64,000 nucleotides of DNA from Laceyella sacchari (GCF_004343255.1 NZ_SMDD01000001.1:434001-498000); one strand, 5' to 3'; counted from the first letter of the stretch, positions 54,012 to 61,562 are shown. Made by a program: numbers and translations. Notes: a model not told the origin generated them from the letters alone.

Positions 54012-54974
54012 ATGAAGCGCATCAATAACGTTTTAACTAAAAACAAGTTTAGCACTAAATTAATTGATAAGCGGGTTGAAGCTATAACGAAACATCCATA
54101 TGTGGTTAAGTTTTTAATAGAAAACGAGGGTGAAATTTCTCAATCACAGCTCAGACCCTTTTTGTCCAAATTAAATCAGTACATTCGTGAGCTAGACAAT
54201 TGTAATGAGTGCCCTGGTCTTGAACAGTGTCCTAACTTGATGCGTGGCCATTACCCGTCCCTTAAAGCATATATGGGAAACATTGATATTACTATGAATC
54301 AATGTGTGAAATTGAAAAACGATTATGCTGAACAAAATAGAAAAACACTCATTCAATGCCATGCTATACCGAAAGATGTACAAACAGCTACTTTTAATAC
54401 AATAGAAATGGATAACCATCGACTGAAAGCAATTGACCTTGCCATTACATTCTGTAATGAACTGATTATGGGGAGCAAACTAGGTGGGCTATATCTGCAC
54501 GGGGCATTTGGGGTAGGGAAAAGTCACATTGCTGGAGCTATTGCTAATACGTTGGCTGATGGCGACATACCTGTTCTCATGGTGCATACCCCGTCTCTCG
54601 TTAACGAAATGCGGGACGCAATTGCAGAAGCCATGCGAGGAAACAAACTAAGTGCGACAGTTAGCAAAAAACTAGAGTTATTAAGCTCTACACCTGTACT
54701 AATATTAGACGACATCGGCACTGAAACGTATTCTAGTTGGATACGAGATAATGTGTTTGGCGTGATTTTGCAAAATCGCGTTTCAAAACAACTATCTACT
54801 ATTTACACTTCTAATCTAACCCTAGATGAATTGGAGCAGGCATTATCGTGGATTAGCCATAAAGGGCAAACATATGAGGATAAAGTAGGCGCTAGAAGGA
54901 TAATGGAACGTATTCGTCCTTATGTGATTCCGGTGGATGTGGGCGGAAGAAATCGTAGATATGACAAGAAATAA
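54012..54974 (+). CDS. DnaI-type helicase loader, island copy
   Basis: A 320-residue AAA+ ATPase resembling Bacillus primosomal protein DnaI over its whole length. The N-terminal zinc region has Cys64, Cys67, Cys73 and His80 with a later Cys98. The ATPase part has Walker A GAFGVGKS (164-171), Walker B LILDDIG (Asp233/234), the sensor 1 text TIYTSN and the arginine finger region RIMERIRPYVIP. DnaI loads the DnaC replicative helicase onto DNA. This copy is AT-rich and about half identical to the one at 56891. It carries its own terminator and repeat copy 3. It could be a mobile-element or phage loader, or a competitor of the host protein. ATG 54012 has AGGAGGG about 10 bases upstream. Confidence 0.85.
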   Translation: MKRINNVLTKNKFSTKLIDKRVEAITKHPYVVKFLIENEGEISQSQLRPFLSKLNQYIRELDNCNECPGLEQCPNLMRGHYPSLKAYMGNIDITMNQCVKLKNDYAEQNRKTLIQCHAIPKDVQTATFNTIEMDNHRLKAIDLAITFCNELIMGSKLGGLYLHGAFGVGKSHIAGAIANTLADGDIPVLMVHTPSLVNEMRDAIAEAMRGNKLSATVSKKLELLSSTPVLILDDIGTETYSSWIRDNVFGVILQNRVSKQLSTIYTSNLTLDELEQALSWISHKGQTYEDKVGARRIMERIRPYVIPVDVGGRNRRYDKK

Positions 54975-54987
54975 AAAGCGTCCATTG

Positions 54988-55014
54988 ACACTGCCATCAG
55001 GCAGTAATTTTTTT
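54988..55014 (+). terminator. Terminator of the island dnaI-like gene
   Basis: ACTGCC (54990-54995) with GGCAGT (55000-55005), then a T run. Confidence 0.88.
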
Positions 55015-55015
55015 C

Positions 55016-55049
55016 TCTATGTACGTCGGAAAGTTCTTACAAAACATAT
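55016..55049 (+). repeat. Island repeat, copy 3
   Basis: GTCGGAAAGTTCTTACAAAA then CATAT, immediately after the terminator of the helicase loader gene. It differs from copy 1 at only a few positions in the core. Confidence 0.75.
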
Positions 55050-55144
55050 TTCATACCGAAGATAATTCAATGGGACAGTCTGCTAATTAGCAGGCTGTTC
55101 CTTGTTATTTAGCGTATACTTTATACCGTGAAAGAGGGGGGCAT

Positions 55145-55738
55145 ATGGTGAAAAAGCCACTAGTCGATTATCAAACGTTTCTGATAGGACGTAAACCGGC
55201 ATTGTATGGAAACACAGGTAGTCCGACATTCATGAAAAATCTTCATTTGTTTGAGCATTACCCATGTGTTACGGAAAACATCGATATATTTGACGGTGAG
55301 GATTTCTACTTGTTTTTTCAGAATGAAGAGTTGAAAGAGACGTTTTTATCTAAGTTACGCGATGTTAAACCACGTTCACCCGAATTTCATCGATTATTAG
55401 GTGTTACGCTTGGTTATCCTCCCCTGGCTGCACAATTCTTTGCGGAATGCCACCGATTGGAAGAGGAAAAGCACATAGACGAGTATGAGCGGTTGTTTAA
55501 ACAAAAGGTATCCTTTTACTACTCCGGGATCCGATGTAATGGACATGTCAATGACTTAGTAGAAAATAGCGTTTGGTTATGGGAACGGTACTACATCGAG
55601 GATGAACCGTTTAAAGTCGGAATGATTGAGGATAACATTGTGAGGCTTTATGAAGTTAAGCCGTATGACTTCGATGAGCTGGAGCGAGTGAAGCAACGGA
55701 AACTAGAGCTCATAACAAAGGAACAAACGCATGTATAA
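55145..55738 (+). CDS. Island paralogue family, 197 residues
   Basis: Third family member: DYQTFLIGRKPALYG near residue 6, HYPCVTENIDIF near 38, FYLFFQNEELKETFL, SPEFHRLLGVTLGYPPLAAQFFAE and the highly conserved GIRCNGHVNDLVENSVWLWERYY. The N-terminal half is clearly diverged from its neighbours, while part of the C-terminal half is identical at DNA level to the next gene (78 bases, 55520-55597 and 56327-56404). TATACT at 55115-55120 is the likely -10 box and GAGGGGGG the ribosome binding site of ATG 55145. Confidence 0.75.
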   Translation: MVKKPLVDYQTFLIGRKPALYGNTGSPTFMKNLHLFEHYPCVTENIDIFDGEDFYLFFQNEELKETFLSKLRDVKPRSPEFHRLLGVTLGYPPLAAQFFAECHRLEEEKHIDEYERLFKQKVSFYYSGIRCNGHVNDLVENSVWLWERYYIEDEPFKVGMIEDNIVRLYEVKPYDFDELERVKQRKLELITKEQTHV

Positions 55739-55767
55739 AAGCCGTATGTGGCTTAATTTTTTTTTGC
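55739..55767 (+). terminator. Terminator of the third island paralogue
   Basis: AAGCC (55741-55745) with GGCTT (55752-55756), then a run of T. Confidence 0.75.
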
Positions 55768-55860
55768 ACGACAATGAATACGCGGTGAGTTATCCGAGTA
55801 TAGATCAGATCTATTAACGATCAGATGAGATTGTTTTTGGAAAGGAATTGTTTTTCGATT

Positions 55861-55921
55861 GGCGGCTACGGTGGTTGTTGTATTTTCCACTTATAGGTAG
55901 TCGCCCTTTTTAATGTATACT
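55861..55921 (+). promoter_or_regulatory. Leader hairpin and -10 box of the fourth island paralogue
   Basis: GGCGGCTAC and GTAGTCGCC arms with a long loop, T run, then TATACT (55916-55921). The final part is nearly the same as the leader at 52550-52580. Confidence 0.6.
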
Positions 55922-55951
55922 TTAATTGAGTGTATGAAAGGGGTACATGTA

Positions 55952-56539
55952 ATGAAAAAGCCGTTACGCGATTACGAAGCGTTCTTAATGGGGCTAAAAC
56001 CGGCACTATTGGATAGTTCCAATTGTGTTACATTTCAAAAAGTATCTCACCTATACAAACACTACCCATGTGTCACAGAAGGTATTCATTTACACGAAGA
56101 AGCTGATTTTTTCCTTTTCTTTCAAACTGAGCAAATGAAAGAAGAATTTTTAATGAAGCTGGCTACTGTAAACCATCTCTCACCGGAATTTCACGAGTTA
56201 TTAGGCATTACCCTAGGTTATCCACCGCTAGCGGCGAAATATTTTGCTGAGTGTCGCCGATTAGAAGAAGTGGAAAAGCGCATAAACGAATACGAGGAAC
56301 TGTTTAAGCACAAAGTATCTTTCGTTTACTCCGGGATCCGATGTAATGGACATGTCAATGACTTAGTAGAAAATAGCGTTTGGTTATGGGAACGGTACTA
56401 CATCAAGGATGAACCGTTTAAAATCGGAATGATTGAAGATAACATTGTGAGGTTTTATGATGTTAAGCCGTATGACTTCGATGAGTTGGAACGAGTGAAG
56501 AAACGGAAACTAGACCTCATAATGAAAGAAAAAACGTAG
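55952..56539 (+). CDS. Island paralogue family, 195 residues
   Basis: Fourth family member, closest to 52605 in the N-terminal half (HYPCVTEGIHLH and DFFLFFQTEQMKEEFL are almost the same) and to 55145 in part of the C-terminal half at DNA level. This mosaic relation suggests recombination among the copies. Motifs are as in the other members, ending VKPYDFDELERVKKRKLDLI. ATG 55952 is chosen because GAAAGGGG lies 8 bases upstream; an in-frame start at 55913 falls inside the promoter. No obvious terminator follows. Confidence 0.75.
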   Translation: MKKPLRDYEAFLMGLKPALLDSSNCVTFQKVSHLYKHYPCVTEGIHLHEEADFFLFFQTEQMKEEFLMKLATVNHLSPEFHELLGITLGYPPLAAKYFAECRRLEEVEKRINEYEELFKHKVSFVYSGIRCNGHVNDLVENSVWLWERYYIKDEPFKIGMIEDNIVRFYDVKPYDFDELERVKKRKLDLIMKEKT

Positions 56540-56890
56540 GAATGAATGAACACAATGTGCTATATTTTATTGTCATGTGCTAGTTGATTGCTCTAAAAAA
56601 GTGATTTACGTTGTAAGGAGTTACGCTAGAATTTTCATAGCCTGATAGGATAGATGGTAAGTTAGAATGGAGTAAAGACTCAGGTTTAATGATAGATTTA
56701 TATAAATTAGAAGAAAACATTGGCCAATAGATAGCGGAGGAGGCAAAATGCGGCAAATGTTCGCTGATGCTTCCTCGTTGCTTTTGTGATAAGATAAGTC
56801 TTGCTTATCATCTGGATAAAACAATGACATCTTGCGTCTGTTTATACATTTTATGTAGGATAATCGGGAACGAGGGGAGGAAGCTAAGCG
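56540..56890. other. Gap before the second dnaI-like gene
   Basis: About 350 AT-rich bases. It includes a 13-codon frame at 56748-56789 (MRQMFADASSLLL) with a strong GGAGGAGG site, preceded by another 13-codon frame; either could be a leader peptide or chance. No full gene is seen. Confidence 0.45.
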
Positions 56891-57832
56891 TTGAAAAAGG
56901 CAGGCAACGTGATTTCCTCAAAGATGAAAGAGCGGATCGACCCAAGCAAAATAGAAAAACAATTAAGCACGCTACTGAAACATCCGCTGGTGGTTAAGTA
57001 TATGGTTGAAAATGATGTTCCCCAGTCATCTTTAAAAAACTCCTATTCCCAGCTTAGCCAATTTGTACAGGAAAATGAGAATTGCAAGCATTGCTTCAGT
57101 CTGAACGCATGTCCGAACTTGATCAAAGGGCACTATCCTTCCTTGCGGGAGTACGGAGGATATGTGGAATTGGCCATGCACGAGTGCAGCAAATTGAAGG
57201 CCAAAAAAGAGGAAGAATGGCGCAAGAGTTTGATCCAATGCCATGACATCTCTTTGGATGTGCAGAAAGCGACATTTGAAGCGATCGAATTGGACAGTGG
57301 CCGGGCCAAGGCGCTTGACGTGGCGCTGGAGTTCTGTTTGAAAGTGGCCAATGGTCAACCCACCAAAGGGATTTACTTGTGGGGACCGTTTGGGACGGGC
57401 AAAAGCTACATCGCTAGTGCCATATTAAACACCCTTGCCGAACATGGCATTTCGTCGCTGATGGTGCATATGTCCGCGCTTGCTTCGGAGATGAGGGATG
57501 CGGTCGCCAACAATAAAGCTTCGGTCAACAGTAAGCTTGAAGCGTTGAGCAGTGTGCCCATTTTGGTCATGGATGATATCGGCGTGGAAAACTTAACCCC
57601 TTGGTTGAGAGATGGAGTGCTGTCGGTGGTGCTTCACAGCAGAGCGTCCAATCAACTTCCCACGATCTACACATCTAATCTCACATTGGACGAGCTGGAG
57701 GAGTGGCTTTGCTACACCCAGGTAAACGGATATGACCAGCATGAACCGTTGAAAGGGAAACGAATCATGGAAAGAATTCGGCCATATGTGATTCCGGTTG
57801 AGGTAAAAGGGAGAAATAGAAGGTATTCTTGA
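56891..57832 (+). CDS. dnaI: DnaI-type helicase loader
   Basis: A 313-residue AAA+ loader with the same layout as the copy at 54012: N-terminal zinc region (Cys65, Cys68, Cys74, His81, Cys99), Walker A GPFGTGKS (165-172), Walker B ILVMDDIG and the C-terminal RIMERIRPYVIPV. Base composition is like the surrounding chromosome, unlike the AT-rich copy, so this may be the housekeeping gene that loads DnaC helicase at origins. In Bacillus dnaI follows dnaB; no dnaB is present here. The TTG start at 56891 has GGGGAGGAAG 8 bases upstream. It ends at a terminator. Confidence 0.85.
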   Translation: MKKAGNVISSKMKERIDPSKIEKQLSTLLKHPLVVKYMVENDVPQSSLKNSYSQLSQFVQENENCKHCFSLNACPNLIKGHYPSLREYGGYVELAMHECSKLKAKKEEEWRKSLIQCHDISLDVQKATFEAIELDSGRAKALDVALEFCLKVANGQPTKGIYLWGPFGTGKSYIASAILNTLAEHGISSLMVHMSALASEMRDAVANNKASVNSKLEALSSVPILVMDDIGVENLTPWLRDGVLSVVLHSRASNQLPTIYTSNLTLDELEEWLCYTQVNGYDQHEPLKGKRIMERIRPYVIPVEVKGRNRRYS

Positions 57833-57834
57833 TG

Positions 57835-57862
57835 ACCAATATCTGAATGATATTGGTTTTTT
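57835..57862 (+). terminator. Terminator of dnaI
   Basis: ACCAATATC (57835-57843) with GATATTGGT (57849-57857), followed by T. Confidence 0.88.
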
Positions 57863-58080
57863 ATTAAGTGATTATAGCTGAAAATTGACAGAATAATAGA
57901 AATGAGGTGCGGGGAGGGGATGCACTATACTTGCCCCGCACTTACGAAATGGACCGGCTTGAGTCCGCTTTCCATCTACCTGAAAAAGGATTTGTGAATA
58001 TGTTTTGAGCATGGCGGATTCCATGACAAAAATGAGCGGATTCTTGTTACAATGAGAAAATGACATCGAGGTAATGGGGG

Positions 58081-58179
58081 ATGAATCACGAGCCAAATCA
58101 TCAAAAATATCGCGTTTTGCGCCAAAGGGCTGCTAACGCCCTGCGACGTACCAGGAGCCGGGAACAGGAAGCGGCTTAA
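58081..58179 (+). CDS. Possible small basic protein, 32 residues
   Basis: A short Arg-rich frame (about a quarter Arg) starting MNHEPNHQ and ending RSREQEAA. It lies in a gap of more than 400 bases between dnaI and dedA. An AGGT lies 8 bases and a GGGGG directly upstream of ATG 58081, so the translation signal is mediocre. A TACAAT (58048-58053) could be a -10 box. It resembles small nucleic-acid-binding tails, but coding is uncertain. Confidence 0.35.
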   Translation: MNHEPNHQKYRVLRQRAANALRRTRSREQEAA

Positions 58180-58260
58180 CCAACATCGACATATATGAGC
58201 TAATGCGAATGCTTGTGGGCATTCAACAAAGGAAGAATTGAGCAACTGGAGGGGATCAAT

Positions 58261-58875
58261 GTGGAAAGCTGGATTACAGATTTCATGGAAGAGTTTGGTT
58301 ATTTGGGAATTTTCTTGATGATTGCGCTAGAGAACCTCTTCCCGCCGATTCCATCGGAAATCGTGTTGTCGTTTGGCGGATTCATGACGACGCAATCTGA
58401 TTTGACGGTTACGGGTGTGGTGATTGCTTCGACGCTGGGAGCTGTGGTCGGAGCGATTGCCCTGTTCTATATCGGTCGGTTGTTGGATGTGGAGCGGTTG
58501 GAACGCATTGTTGAGCGTTGGGGGCATCTCTTGAGAACCGATAAAGAGGACATACATAAAGCGAATGCTTGGTTTCACCGTTATGGTATCTGGACTGTGT
58601 TTTTCTGCCGGATGGTTCCGATCGTGCGCAGCTTGATTTCAATTCCGGCGGGGATGGCGAAAATGAATTTTCCGTTGTTCCTGTTGTTCACTACTGTCGG
58701 ATCGTTGATTTGGAACATGGTTCTGGTAAATCTGGGTGCAGCCCTTGGCGCTTCTTGGTCCAAGGTGCTGGAATATATGAGCGTCTACCAAGATATTGTC
58801 ATTGTCATCGTTGGTGCACTGCTGATTGTGGGTGCGGTGTGGTTCTTCCGTCGCAACCGTTCCCAAAAAGCATAA
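58261..58875 (+). CDS. DedA family membrane protein
   Basis: A 204-residue polytopic membrane protein. The family signature ENLFPPIPSE is at residues 23-32. The amphipathic re-entrant part with FFCRMVPIVRSLISIPAG near residue 120 carries the conserved basic residues. Helices flank these and close the C-terminus. DedA proteins are lipid scramblases/flippases, some (UptA, PopT) recycling undecaprenyl phosphate. The start is GTG 58261 with GGAGGGG 6 bases upstream; a longer frame from 58213 is rejected. Confidence 0.92.
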   Translation: MESWITDFMEEFGYLGIFLMIALENLFPPIPSEIVLSFGGFMTTQSDLTVTGVVIASTLGAVVGAIALFYIGRLLDVERLERIVERWGHLLRTDKEDIHKANAWFHRYGIWTVFFCRMVPIVRSLISIPAGMAKMNFPLFLLFTTVGSLIWNMVLVNLGAALGASWSKVLEYMSVYQDIVIVIVGALLIVGAVWFFRRNRSQKA

Positions 58876-58933
58876 GGTTTTCGTCTACGGGTTTCTGTAG
58901 CGCCCGGTTTGGGAAATGTTGTGAGGGATGCGT

Positions 58934-59119
58934 ATGATGTGGCTGGTGTCTGGCGTCATCCTGATGATCGTGGGTTTGACCATGGCTGTGTGCAACCTGA
59001 CCGTCGTTTCGGGGGATCGGCGGTTAGGGAATATGGTTGATGTTTTCTGGAATCATCTTCACATTTGTGCCAGGCTAAAACCCCAGCGGCGGCCGCTGGA
59101 GCGCTTTTTTCGCACATGA
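58934..59119 (+). CDS. Small membrane protein, about 61 residues
   Basis: One N-terminal transmembrane helix (about residues 3-21, LVSGVILMIVGLTMAV) then a short polar part. The last 15 or so codons run through a perfect terminator hairpin (59083-59099, CCAGCGG/CCGCTGG and a T run), so the C-terminus may have been changed by a frameshift, or the gene simply overlaps its terminator. ATG 58934 has GAGGG 6 bases upstream. It probably forms a unit with the next small membrane gene. Function unknown. Confidence 0.55.
   Translation: MMWLVSGVILMIVGLTMAVCNLTVVSGDRRLGNMVDVFWNHLHICARLKPQRRPLERFFRT
59083..59110 (+). terminator. Terminator inside the 3' end of the small membrane gene
   Basis: CCAGCGG (59083-59089) with CCGCTGG (59093-59099), a 3-nt loop, then AGCGC and six T. 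Confidence 0.75.
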
Positions 59120-59166
59120 AGTGTCCAACCCTTTCATAAATATAGTGAGTAGAAGGGGTGACGACG

Positions 59167-59436
59167 ATGCGACAACGGGGTATTTATTTGTTGTGCGGGG
59201 CGGCTTGCTTCTGCCTGGGGCTGGCCAAGTTCCCCCTCCAACTACAAGCCGGGCTCTCTTCGCTGTTTGTGGTGGTATGGTTGACAGTGATGGGTTTGTT
59301 CTTGATCGCCAATTTGAACGACCTGATGCGGCAGGTTCGCATCAGACAGCGGAGAAAAGAGGCGGAGCGCAGACGGCAGTGGTTGGAAGCGGAACAACGG
59401 TGGAGACGGCGGCAGCGGTTGACGGTCCACCATTGA
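59167..59436 (+). CDS. Small membrane protein with basic tail, 89 residues
   Basis: Two hydrophobic segments (about residues 6-22 and 30-50) followed by a strongly basic, helical C-terminal tail (RQRRKEAERRRQWLEAEQ and on). That suggests a membrane-anchored protein with a cytoplasmic coil that could contact RNA or acidic partners. The start ATG 59167 (or GTG 59158) follows AAGGGGTGA. Family not recognised. Confidence 0.6.
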   Translation: MRQRGIYLLCGAACFCLGLAKFPLQLQAGLSSLFVVVWLTVMGLFLIANLNDLMRQVRIRQRRKEAERRRQWLEAEQRWRRRQRLTVHH

Positions 59437-59507
59437 TAGTTGCACAGAAGGCCGGCGGGACTTAAACCTTTTAAAGCGCCGGCTTTGTAGTCTCATTTTG
59501 TAAAAGT

Positions 59508-59547
59508 AAGCCAAAGAACCCGGTGCAGGGATCTTTGGCTTGTTTTT
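59508..59547 (+). terminator. Intrinsic terminator before ytoI
   Basis: A 13-14-bp stem with one mismatch (59508-59522 with 59528-59541), followed by a T-rich tract. Confidence 0.85.
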
Positions 59548-59633
59548 CTATTAAGGCCAGAGATAGGTTTTGTACGGAAATTATTGTAATATGAAAATGA
59601 AGTGGACAATCAGAGTAGATGGGAGGAAAGCCA

Positions 59634-60944
59634 TTGTCAACGAAGCACGAGCAGATTTTGCAGTATATCGAAAAATTGGAGATCGGCCACAAAATATCTG
59701 TTCGACAAATCGCGCGGGATTTGAATGTGAGCGATGGCACCGCTTATCGTGCGATCAAAGAGGCTGAATCGCAAGGACTTGTTCACACAATTGAGCGCGT
59801 GGGCACGGTCAGGGTGGAGAAAAAGCAACGCTCGGATATTGAACGACTCACTTTTGCTGAAGTGGTCAACATTGTGGATGGGACGGTGTTGGGCGGAAAG
59901 GCAGGATTGCATAAAACGCTAAACCGTTTTGTCATCGGGGCCATGAAGCTGGAAGCTATGATGAGATACATAGAACCGGGAAACCTGTTGATTGTCGGAA
60001 ATCGGGACAATGTGCATCGGATCGCATTGGAGAATGAGGCAGCGGTCTTGATCACAGGTGGGTTTGACACGACGCCAAATGTGAAGAAGTTGGCCAATGA
60101 GTTGGAACTGCCCGTGATCTCCAGCAGTTATGACAGCTTTACTGTCGCTTCCATGATCAACCGGGCGATTTATGATCGGCTGATTAAAAAAGAGATTTTG
60201 ATGGTGGAGGATGTGTTGCCTAAGAACCACCAGCCTTACTATTTGCACCACAATGACACGATCGCCCGCTTCCACCAGTTTGTGCGGGAAACGGCGCACA
60301 GCCGCTATCCGGTGGTGGATGACCATGGTCGGGTGGTGGGGATGGTGACGGCCAAAGATGTGATGGGGTATGAGCCGCAAGATCCCATCGAGCGGGCGAT
60401 GACCAAAAATCCGATCATGGCGACAACCAAAACGTCATTGGCTTCGGCTGCGCATGAGATGGTGTGGGAAGGTATCGAGCTGTTACCCGTCGTAAATGAC
60501 CATCGTAAGCTGATCGGAGTGATCAGCCGACAAGATGTGATTAAATCCTTGCAATACATGCAGAAACAGCCGCAGATCGGGGAAACGATTCAAGAGTTGA
60601 GTTTTCGCGGCTTTCATGAAGTGGAAAAATCGGGACAGCCGCTGTTCCGTGGCCGGATTACCCCGCAGATGACAGATGCTTTAGGTCGGCTCAGCACAGG
60701 GGTGTGCACAACGCTGATCACCGAAACGGCGATGCGGATGTTGCGTCGGCAACGGCGTGGGGATTTGGCGATTCAGAACTTTACCCTGTATTTTTTAAAG
60801 CCGATTCAGATTGATACAGTTGTGGACATTTCGCCGCGCATTCTTGACTTGGGAAGAAAGCAGGCCAAAATGGATGTGGAGATGATGATCGACAATCAAG
60901 TGGTGGCCAAGGCGTTGGTTACTGCTTACACCATGGAGCGCTGA
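59634..60944 (+). CDS. ytoI: YtoI-type regulator: HTH, DRTGG, CBS pair, hotdog domain
   Basis: 436 residues with four parts in order: N-terminal winged helix (about 1-60, TKHEQILQYIEKLEIGHKIS-type start), DRTGG domain (about 75-180), two CBS domains (about 190-310) and a C-terminal hotdog/thioesterase-like fold (about 330-436). It matches Bacillus YtoI closely. The CBS pair probably senses an adenine nucleotide and the hotdog domain an acyl-CoA or thioester; its regulon is not known. TTG 59634 has GGGAGG 7 bases upstream and gives the family's usual N-terminus. It faces ytpI across a shared terminator. Confidence 0.92.
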   Translation: MSTKHEQILQYIEKLEIGHKISVRQIARDLNVSDGTAYRAIKEAESQGLVHTIERVGTVRVEKKQRSDIERLTFAEVVNIVDGTVLGGKAGLHKTLNRFVIGAMKLEAMMRYIEPGNLLIVGNRDNVHRIALENEAAVLITGGFDTTPNVKKLANELELPVISSSYDSFTVASMINRAIYDRLIKKEILMVEDVLPKNHQPYYLHHNDTIARFHQFVRETAHSRYPVVDDHGRVVGMVTAKDVMGYEPQDPIERAMTKNPIMATTKTSLASAAHEMVWEGIELLPVVNDHRKLIGVISRQDVIKSLQYMQKQPQIGETIQELSFRGFHEVEKSGQPLFRGRITPQMTDALGRLSTGVCTTLITETAMRMLRRQRRGDLAIQNFTLYFLKPIQIDTVVDISPRILDLGRKQAKMDVEMMIDNQVVAKALVTAYTMER

Positions 60945-60950
60945 TAACAT

Positions 60951-60988
60951 GAGAAAAGCCGGTGACATTATCGTCACCGGCTTTTCTC
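60951..60988. terminator. Bidirectional terminator of ytoI and ytpI
   Basis: A stem of about 16 perfect base pairs (60951-60966 with 60973-60988) with A and T runs in the arms. Confidence 0.93.
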
Positions 60989-61307
60989 ATGAAACCGGGG
61001 AAGTGCGCTCTTGATGCTGTTTCACTTGATTGCTGTAAAAGCGATGGTGTTTAAATCCGTAATAAAGATTAAATAGGCCCACAGCGAGGATCAAACCGAT
61101 GAAGAACAGGCGCAACACTGAATCGCTCGGCATCAGAAATTGCAATGACCCGATGGCCAAGAACATCAACCCCATAAACATGTTCATTCGCGCTTGGTAG
61201 ATCCGTTTGGGCAGGCCGTCCGTTCTGCGTGCCAGCATGCTGTTGAAGAAAGTGCCGAAGACGGTGACGCAGATGACGGAAACCAAGATAATGCCAATGG
61301 CTTGCAT
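60987..61307 (-). CDS. ytpI: YtpI family membrane protein
   Basis: A 106-residue protein with three transmembrane helices (about 4-21, 44-62 and 69-87) and a basic C-terminal tail. The layout and the FFNSMLARR...RMNMFMGLMFLAIG text match YtpI, which sits beside ytoI in Bacillus. Function unknown. AGGAGGG lies 10 bases before ATG 61307. Its stop codon lies in the arm of the shared terminator. Confidence 0.88.
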   Translation of the reverse strand: MQAIGIILVSVICVTVFGTFFNSMLARRTDGLPKRIYQARMNMFMGLMFLAIGSLQFLMPSDSVLRLFFIGLILAVGLFNLYYGFKHHRFYSNQVKQHQERTSPVS

Positions 61308-61373
61308 GTTTATAAAACCCTCCTGGAAATAAGCGCCTCGATCAAATGATGGAGGCGCTCAAAAATACGTGAA

Positions 61374-61562
61374 TTACGATTTAGATTGTTCCGGGATGAA
61401 CCAACATCCGTGTTCAGTGCGGTCAATATGCACGTGAAGGTCCAACTTCTCCAATTCTTTTTCAATGAACTCCGCCACTTCTTGTGTTTCCGCAAAGGCG
61501 GAATATCCGTTTTTCAGCTTTTCCAATTTGGCGCGGGCCATTTCTTTGCGATTGATGATCAT
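61374..61562 (-). CDS. Unknown protein, 62 residues
   Basis: A small charged protein with two probable helices (about 5-20 and 27-40) and a short C-terminal beta part (VHIDRTEHGCWFIP). GGGGGAACCACC precedes ATG 61562. It lies in the position where Bacillus relatives have nrnA (between ytrI and ytpI), but it is not related to NrnA. Family not recognised. Confidence 0.65.
   Translation of the reverse strand: MIINRKEMARAKLEKLKNGYSAFAETQEVAEFIEKELEKLDLHVHIDRTEHGCWFIPEQSKS

Noticed and set aside
51731-55049. CRISPR array
   Set aside because: The three repeats are kilobases apart with genes between them, and there are no cas genes.
50600-57862. Classical integron or prophage
   Set aside because: No integrase, capsid, terminase or portal gene is present, and the repeats do not look like attC sites. 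Only the cassette-like layout remains.
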